Assembly: GCA_050945915.1 (NCBI GenBank)
Contig: JBMNTV010000046.1
Location: 1 to 16,929, forward strand
Reading direction: 5' to 3'
From: CALNBC01 sp050945915
Lineage (GTDB): Bacteria > Bacillota > Clostridia > Christensenellales > CALWSW01
DNA length: 16,929 bases
Numbering within the stretch: position 1 is the stretch's first letter; each line of letters opens with the position of its first letter. The notes under the pieces are model-generated. The model did not search any database and had not been told where the DNA came from. It was given only the letters and a program-made list of their open reading frames with translations. Below are positions 13,179 through 16,929 of this stretch, piece by piece. The translations under genes were made by a program, and so were the position numbers.

Positions 13179-14174
13179 TTACTTCTGGACGAAATAGGGA
13201 GCGTCGGTGGGGTAATCCATCAGGGTCTTGAGTTCGTCGTCCAGCTTCAGCAGGGTGAAGGAGAAGCCGGGCATGTTCATGGTGGAGGCATAGGTGCCAG
13301 CCAGGGTCTTATAGATCTTGATGCCCTTCTCGTCAAGGATTTCGGCCATGCGGCGGAACCCGACCATCAGGTCCATCAGCGGGGTAGCGCCAAGGCTGTT
13401 GCAGAGGACATAGACCTCGTCGCCTTCCTTGAGCTTGAGCTCGGGGATGAGGACGGCGGCGATTTCATCCACAACTTCGTCCATGGGACGGGCCTTTTCG
13501 CGCTTCACGCCGGGCTCGCCGTGGATGCCCATGCCGATTTCCATGTCGCCGTCTTCCATTTCGAACATGGGTCCGCCAGTGTTCGGATGGTCGGCAGCGC
13601 CCATGGCAACGCCCATGGTGGCGCAGTTGGCGTTTGCCTTCTTGGCAGCTGCGACGACTTCGTCCAGATCGCCGCCGAGTTCGGCCTTGGCAGCCGCAGC
13701 CTTGAAGACGAAGAAGTCGCCCGCGATGCCACGGCGATCTTCGACCTTTTCTGCGGAGATGACGTCGTCGGTGACTAGGACGGTCTCGACGCGGATGCCG
13801 TCTTCCGCAGCCATCTCGGCGCCCATATCGAAGTTCAGCACGTCGCCCGCATAGTTGCCATAAAGGTAGATGCAGCCCTTGCCCGCGTCCACGGCTTTGA
13901 CAGCCTCATAGCAGGGTTCGGGGGAAGGAGAGGTGTTGATGTTGCCGATGACCGCAGCATCCGCAAAACCGTCGCCGACATAGCCCAAGAACAGGGGTTC
14001 GTGACCGGAACCGCCGCCAATGATCACGCCAACCTTGTCCTTCTTGGGGGCGTTTTTGCTGACAACAACGCGTCCCATCTCGCCGATGAGCTTCACCTTG
14101 TTCTCAAACGCGCGAACATAGCCAGCGAGCATTTCCTCTACGATCTGATAGGGGTCGTTGATAAGCCGTCTCAT
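13179..14174 (-). CDS. dhaK: Dihydroxyacetone kinase subunit DhaK
   Basis: 331 residues. GGGSGHEPLFLGYVG carries His58, GNYAGDVLNFD carries the general-base Asp111, and MGIHGEPGVKRE carries His218, which binds dihydroxyacetone covalently as a hemiaminal. His218 falls at the same number as in E. coli DhaK. It is cytoplasmic and acts with DhaL. A related triose or tetrose substrate such as erythrulose cannot be excluded. AAGGAGG lies nine bases before ATG at 14174, and upstream in-frame codons lack a binding site. It is first gene of the dhaKL unit, with a promoter about 180 bases upstream. Confidence 0.93.
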   Translation of the reverse strand: MRRLINDPYQIVEEMLAGYVRAFENKVKLIGEMGRVVVSKNAPKKDKVGVIIGGGSGHEPLFLGYVGDGFADAAVIGNINTSPSPEPCYEAVKAVDAGKGCIYLYGNYAGDVLNFDMGAEMAAEDGIRVETVLVTDDVISAEKVEDRRGIAGDFFVFKAAAAKAELGGDLDEVVAAAKKANANCATMGVAMGAADHPNTGGPMFEMEDGDMEIGMGIHGEPGVKREKARPMDEVVDEIAAVLIPELKLKEGDEVYVLCNSLGATPLMDLMVGFRRMAEILDEKGIKIYKTLAGTYASTMNMPGFSFTLLKLDDELKTLMDYPTDAPYFVQK

Positions 14175-14355
14175 TCGTCTGGGCCTCCTTGATGATTTGA
14201 TTGGGTATGTCCATTCTCCGGCCATCGCCGGGAATTCGATTTTAGAATAGGAGCGCCAAAGAAACTGTGGGGTTCGCGATAAGGGAAAACACTTGGAAGG
14301 AGAGCTGCGGTGGCCGCGGGTAATATACGCGACATCTCGGCATCTTATGAAAAGA

Positions 14356-14384
14356 ATTTTACCATACTATGTTCATAGCTGCAA
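14356..14384 (-). promoter_or_regulatory. dhaKL promoter with an operator-like palindrome in the spacer
   Basis: On the minus strand TTGCAG (14379-14384), 17 bases, TAAAAT (14356-14361), with TG one base before the -10. The spacer contains CTATG-TT-CATAG (14367-14378), a perfect 12-base palindrome placed where a repressor would block polymerase. The start would be near 14349, leaving a ~175-nt leader. Confidence 0.6.
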
Positions 14385-14524
14385 GAGTAATACGCGCAAG
14401 GTTTCTAATAAAGTCAATCGTTTTCAAATGGATGTGAATCATTGAACAGACATGTAACAACCAGTATATATAAGGTAAAGCGGGCAGGGAGCACAGGTGT
14501 GCTGCAAATCAGGCGAAAAGGCAG
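14385..14524. other. AT-rich intergenic stretch upstream of dhaKL
   Basis: Noticeably more AT-rich than the genes around it. TTGACT on the minus strand at 14410-14415 could be a second -35, with TATTAC 19 bases on. No gene is supported. Confidence 0.3.
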
Positions 14525-14549
14525 AAAAAAATCGCCTCGTAGGGCGATT
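14525..14549 (-). terminator. Orphan minus-strand intrinsic terminator
   Basis: AATCGCC/GGCGATT (14530-14536 with 14543-14549), 6-base loop, followed on the minus strand by a T-tract (14525-14531 read in reverse). A second T7 run lies at 14565-14571. No gene can be assigned to the transcript it would end. Confidence 0.7.
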
Positions 14550-15017
14550 GGCAGGGCTGGGCACAAAAAAAGCATGATGGAAATGCCGGCTTGGGGCAGG
14601 ACATCAAGCGCGAAGTGTGAATGGATGGAAGAAGTCCGCATCTGTGAACTTCCGATGTCGAAATTCACGATGTTGATTGGGTCTCAGAGGGAGTTTGACA
14701 GGCTGATTCAACGCTTACCGAGAGGATTTTCCCCGAAGTGCTCGGGTTGGGTGAAATGCGGCCCGCACCGATGGCGAAAAAGTAGGGATGCTTCGCCGGG
14801 ACCCGTTCAGTCGCTGCGGGATCATCACAACGCCTCCAGCCGTAAAGCCCGAGGAAATGCGCAATTGAACGATGAGGTGCATCAAGGCGTTCCCCAGGCG
14901 GCCCTTGCGGGAATCCCTTCCGCTGCATGTAATAAGAGCAGCCCGGCTTTTTCAGCTGCATGTTGCCGCAAATCGGGGCGTTTCTCCCGGACCCCGATCC
15001 TAAAGGTGCCGCTCTGG
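14550..15017. other. Gene-less region of about 470 bases
   Basis: Open frames exist on both strands but none has a ribosome binding site, a coherent domain or the codon habits of the neighbours. Small hairpins occur (CCCGA/TCGGG near 14735-14750, ATCGGGG/CCCCGAT at 14972-14998), and GCTGCATGT appears twice as a direct repeat near 14922 and 14955. It could be a decayed gene, a dispersed repeat or a non-coding RNA gene read on the minus strand. Confidence 0.35.
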
Positions 15018-15062
15018 GCAAAGCCCCTCGGGTTTTCGCAAAAAACCCCAGGGGCTTTTCAG
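15018..15062. terminator. Terminator of the RsfA-like gene, bidirectional
   Basis: AAAGCCCC-T-C-GGGTTTT pairs with AAAACCC-CA-GGGGCTTTT across a short loop (about 15020-15057). It lies 50 bases past the stop codon on the minus strand, and a T-run is present on each side. Confidence 0.75.
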
Positions 15063-15106
15063 GTAGGGCGGCCTGCCTTGCGCCGCCGGGTTCGCGTTTT
15101 GCGTGT

Positions 15107-15748
15107 TCAGACAGCAGAAGCCCTGCGAAGAAGGTCCACCGCGTTTTCCAGCTCGGCGATGCGGCGAAGGGCGTCTTCCAGCTCTCCCGAAAGCCGCGAG
15201 ATCACCGCCATATTCTTCATGCTGTCCGCGTCTTCGCGCTGCTTTTTGCTCCTCTTTTTGGCAAGGCTTTTCTCGTATGGGTCCACCACGGGCATGTTGT
15301 TTTCCCGCATATAGCGCACCACCTCGGAGACCAGCACGGGGTTGTTCTTGACCAGCGCGCGGTACTTGTTCTGGTAGCGCAACATGGCGCGGGTATCACC
15401 CCGGCCCATCTCCAAAGTGCAGGCCCGGACGGATTGGCCCCTTGCCTGGGCGGAAAGCACGGTGACCAAAAGGTCCCAGATTTCGTCCTGGGTAAAAGGG
15501 ACGAAGGCGGGACTGTGCTCGCGCTGTGGATCTTCCCGGACCTTTGCGTAATAGTAGTTGCGTATGGAATTGGGCTTTCTGCCCGTTTTTGCCGCAACGG
15601 CGTCGAAGACGCTCTTCAGAGGCCTGCCCTCTGAGCGCGCCATCTTGACCTCGCTCCAGAGCAGGTCTTCTTCGTCGCTTCTCCAGCCCGTGCGCGCGAC
15701 GGATTTGGAAGGCTCCCTCATGAGTGCTATGCTCGCGCCCTTTGACAT
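15107..15748 (-). CDS. RsfA-like Myb/SANT DNA-binding regulator
   Basis: 213 residues. A Myb/SANT-like helix-turn-helix lies at about 20-72, with spaced aromatic and acidic residues (TGWRSDEEDLLWSEV, then GRKPNSIRNYYYAKVRE). This arrangement is that of the Bacillus RsfA family of prespore regulators. The middle (about 75-150) is a second helical region. The C-terminal 45 residues (KSLAKKRSKKQ then LSGELEDALRRIAELENAV) are basic and then form a leucine-rich coiled coil, suggesting a dimer. Role: transcription factor, perhaps in sporulation or envelope control; targets unknown. AGGAGGT lies seven bases before ATG at 15748, and longer in-frame extensions run into non-coding RNA. It is monocistronic. 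Confidence 0.75.
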   Translation of the reverse strand: MSKGASIALMREPSKSVARTGWRSDEEDLLWSEVKMARSEGRPLKSVFDAVAAKTGRKPNSIRNYYYAKVREDPQREHSPAFVPFTQDEIWDLLVTVLSAQARGQSVRACTLEMGRGDTRAMLRYQNKYRALVKNNPVLVSEVVRYMRENNMPVVDPYEKSLAKKRSKKQREDADSMKNMAVISRLSGELEDALRRIAELENAVDLLRRASAV

Positions 15749-15826
15749 GTCGATGACCTCCTGATTTGGGGATTTGATGTGGGGTATTTGCCCCGTTTCG
15801 AAGTCAGTATTCCCCAGCCGTTGGGT

Positions 15827-15856
15827 TTTATAACTGTGTATTTTGAAAATCCGCAA
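15827..15856 (-). promoter_or_regulatory. Possible promoter of the RsfA-like gene
   Basis: On the minus strand TTGCGG (15851-15856), 18 bases, TATAAA (15827-15832). Just upstream TCCGC-TTTT-GCGGA then TTTT (about 15846-15863) could act as a small secondary terminator for incoming transcription. Confidence 0.45.
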
Positions 15857-15892
15857 AAGCGGACCCTTTCTGTTGCAGAAAAACATGGCGTA

Positions 15893-15926
15893 AATAAAAG
15901 ACCAAAGCGGCGCTTTCGCTTTGGTC
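15893..15926 (-). terminator. Strong terminator ending the asnS-side transcript
   Basis: Ten-bp perfect stem GACCAAAGCG/CGCTTTGGTC (15900-15909 with 15917-15926), 7-base loop, then TTTTATTT on the minus strand. Confidence 0.85.
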
Positions 15927-16175
15927 AGTGTAAAACAGCGGCGTGGCCGCTGCTTTTCGTGATTCCCTGCGCGGATTGCTGTGGGAGCGCTCCGGATGGA
16001 TGGTTGACCCACGGGGAGCAATCCGCGCCCTGCTCTTAAGGTTTTGCTCGTCCTCACAGGGATTGGCGCGCGTTTGGGTGCGTTGCGGGCGATGGATGGG
16101 ATCGTCCCTGGGTGCCCTTAACAGGCACAGTCCCCCAAACGGCGCTTCTTCACCGCGCGCTCCTATGTGATTTAT
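15893..16175 (-). ncRNA. Candidate structured RNA downstream of asnS (~270 nt)
   Basis: No convincing gene lies here, yet inverted repeats are dense. Domain 1: CGTTTGGG/CCCAAACG (16071-16078 with 16134-16141) closes two small hairpins (16098-16108 and 16112-16128). A GCGC/GCGC extension lies outside it. Domain 2: a 12-bp perfect stem GCGCGGATTGCT/AGCAATCCGCGC (15969-15980 with 16017-16028), a 4-base bulge, 5 more bp and a 22-base loop. Domain 3: CAGCGGC-GTG-GCCGCTG (15936-15952). Domain 4 is the terminator. TATAAA at 16171-16176 could be a -10 with a poor -35. Otherwise it is the 3' tail of the asnS transcript. I could not match it to tmRNA, RNase P, SRP or 6S RNA. Confidence 0.45.
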
Positions 16176-16193
16176 ATTGCGCTGCCGGTGTAA

Positions 16194-16929
16194 TTAGAAC
16201 TCGGCGGAACCTGCGGTGCGCGGATAGGGCACAACGTCCCGGATATTCGCCATGCCGGTGACGTACATGAGCATCCGCTCGAACCCCAGTCCGAAGCCCG
16301 CGTGTTTGCAGCCCCCGTATTTGCGAAGTTCAAGATACCACCAATAATCTTCCTCGTCCATACCCAGCTCCTGGATACGGTTTTTCAGCAGATCCAGTCG
16401 CTCTTCGCGCTGGCTGCCGCCGACGATCTCGCCCACGCCGGGAACGAGAAGGTCCATGGCGGCAACGGTCTTGCCGTCGTCGTTTTGCCGCATATAGAAG
16501 GCCTTGATCTCCTTCGGGTAATCGGTGACGAACACCGGCTTTTCGAAAATCTGTTCAGTCAGGTAGCGCTCGTGCTCGGTCTGCAAATCGCAGCCCCAGA
16601 AGGGGGTGTATTCGAACTCCTTGCCGGATTTCAGCAGCAGCTCGATGGCTTCCGTATAGGTGATGCGGGCGAAATCGCTCTCAGCCACGTTTTTCAGCCG
16701 CTCGATCAGCCCCTTATCGATAAAGCTGTTGAAGAACGCAAGCTCGTCCGGCGCCTTTTCGAACAGGTCTTTGATGATGTATTTCACCAAGGCTTCGGCG
16801 ATCTCCATGTCCTCCTCAAGGCCTGCGAAAGCCATCTCCGGCTCGATCATCCAGAACTCCGCGGCGTGGCGGGCGGTATAGGACTGCTCTGCCCGAAACG
16901 TCGGGCCAAAGGTGTAGATATTGCGGAAC
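16194..16929 (-). CDS. asnS: Asparaginyl-tRNA synthetase, C-terminal part
   Basis: Partial: the frame is open to the right edge, so about 244 C-terminal residues are present and the start is outside. It opens with class II motif 2 (IYTFGPTFRAEQSYTARH, then AAEFWMIEPEMAFAGLE) and closes with motif 3 (GFGLGFERMLMYVTG, then ANIRDVVPYPRT). Ending YPRTAGSAEF is typical of AsnS, which charges tRNA-Asn with asparagine using ATP. AspS differs in motif 2 context. In motif 2 the common RAENSNT reads RAEQSYT. The stop TAA is at 16194-16196, 268 bases before the nearest terminator. Confidence 0.93.
   Translation of the reverse strand, partial: FRNIYTFGPTFRAEQSYTARHAAEFWMIEPEMAFAGLEEDMEIAEALVKYIIKDLFEKAPDELAFFNSFIDKGLIERLKNVAESDFARITYTEAIELLLKSGKEFEYTPFWGCDLQTEHERYLTEQIFEKPVFVTDYPKEIKAFYMRQNDDGKTVAAMDLLVPGVGEIVGGSQREERLDLLKNRIQELGMDEEDYWWYLELRKYGGCKHAGFGLGFERMLMYVTGMANIRDVVPYPRTAGSAEF

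Noticed and set aside
14665..15021. Minus-strand 118-codon frame in the gene-less region
   Set aside because: None of its candidate start codons has a ribosome binding site, and no domain or membrane segment is visible. Kept only as part of the unexplained region.
14442..15314. Long plus-strand open frame (290 codons)
   Set aside because: Starts without a ribosome binding site, runs through two terminators and antisense to the RsfA-like gene, and is of low complexity in Arg and Ser; taken as chance.
15749..16057. N-terminal extension of the RsfA-like protein
   Set aside because: It would run through a strong terminator; AGGAGGT precedes ATG at 15748.
15893..16190. Identification of the asnS-downstream RNA as 6S, tmRNA, RNase P or SRP RNA
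   Set aside because: It lacks the tmRNA tag frame and 3' tRNA-like end, the RNase P P4 core and the SRP tetraloop helix, and it is branched rather than the single rod of 6S RNA.
16194..16850. AsnS beginning at an internal Met (16850)
   Set aside because: The frame continues upstream with motif 2 residues to the window edge; the Met is internal (EFWMIEPEMAF).

Overview
The window looks like a chromosomal segment of a fairly GC-rich (roughly 60% by eye) anaerobic member of the Bacillota/Clostridia. The grounds are an RsfA-like Myb/SANT regulator, a stand-alone NusG domain II membrane protein, an Lsa-type ABC-F ATPase, a clostridial M29 aminopeptidase, strong AGGAGG-type ribosome binding sites, and TTGNNN/TATAAT promoters with many short U-tailed terminators. 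I cannot place it to genus. No phage, IS, CRISPR, tRNA or rRNA was found.

Layout, left to right. (1) 1-986 (+) is the end of a PutP-type sodium/proline symporter. (2) 1063-1686 (+) is a small flavoprotein with a CX2CX2CX5C cluster motif and its own extended -10 promoter. (3) It converges on 1960-3444 (-), an Lsa-family ABC-F ribosome-protection ATPase. That gene has a consensus promoter and a ~210-nt structured leader that starts with a Met-Phe-stop micro-ORF. (4) 3738-4481 (-) is a short-chain dehydrogenase. (5) 4695-8190 (-) is a tight five-gene unit reading tcdA > small membrane protein > membrane protein > M29 aminopeptidase > PHP histidinol-phosphatase-like enzyme, closed by a terminator at 4646-4685. 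(6) 8418-9260 (+) is an Mrp/NBP35 Fe-S carrier ATPase, divergent from tcdA across a control region with two 6-3-6 dyads. (7) 9505-9882 (-) is a NusG-II membrane protein. (8) 10037-11827 (-) is a three-domain aminopeptidase P with a long leader. (9) 12087-12287 (+) is a promoter-to-terminator unit with no convincing gene, a candidate small RNA. (10) 12366-14174 (-) is dhaK-dhaL without dhaM, separated by an unusually structured 156-nt gap. (11) 14525-15017 holds no supportable gene but has an orphan minus-strand terminator. (12) 15107-15748 (-) is the RsfA-like regulator. (13) 15893-16175 (-) is a densely folded non-coding stretch ending in a strong terminator. (14) 16194-16929 (-) is the C-terminal part of asparaginyl-tRNA synthetase.

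The protein genes are mostly housekeeping and catabolic: proline uptake, two peptidases, dihydroxyacetone phosphorylation, tRNA t6A cyclisation, tRNA charging and Fe-S delivery. The less ordinary content lies in RNA and regulation: the attenuator-like leader of the ABC-F gene, the probable small RNA at 12.1-12.3 kb with C-rich anti-Shine-Dalgarno segments, the multi-domain structured RNA downstream of asnS, and a Trp/Cys-rich possible leader peptide followed by a terminator-like hairpin ahead of aminopeptidase P. All of these were found by eye and none has been folded or searched computationally.
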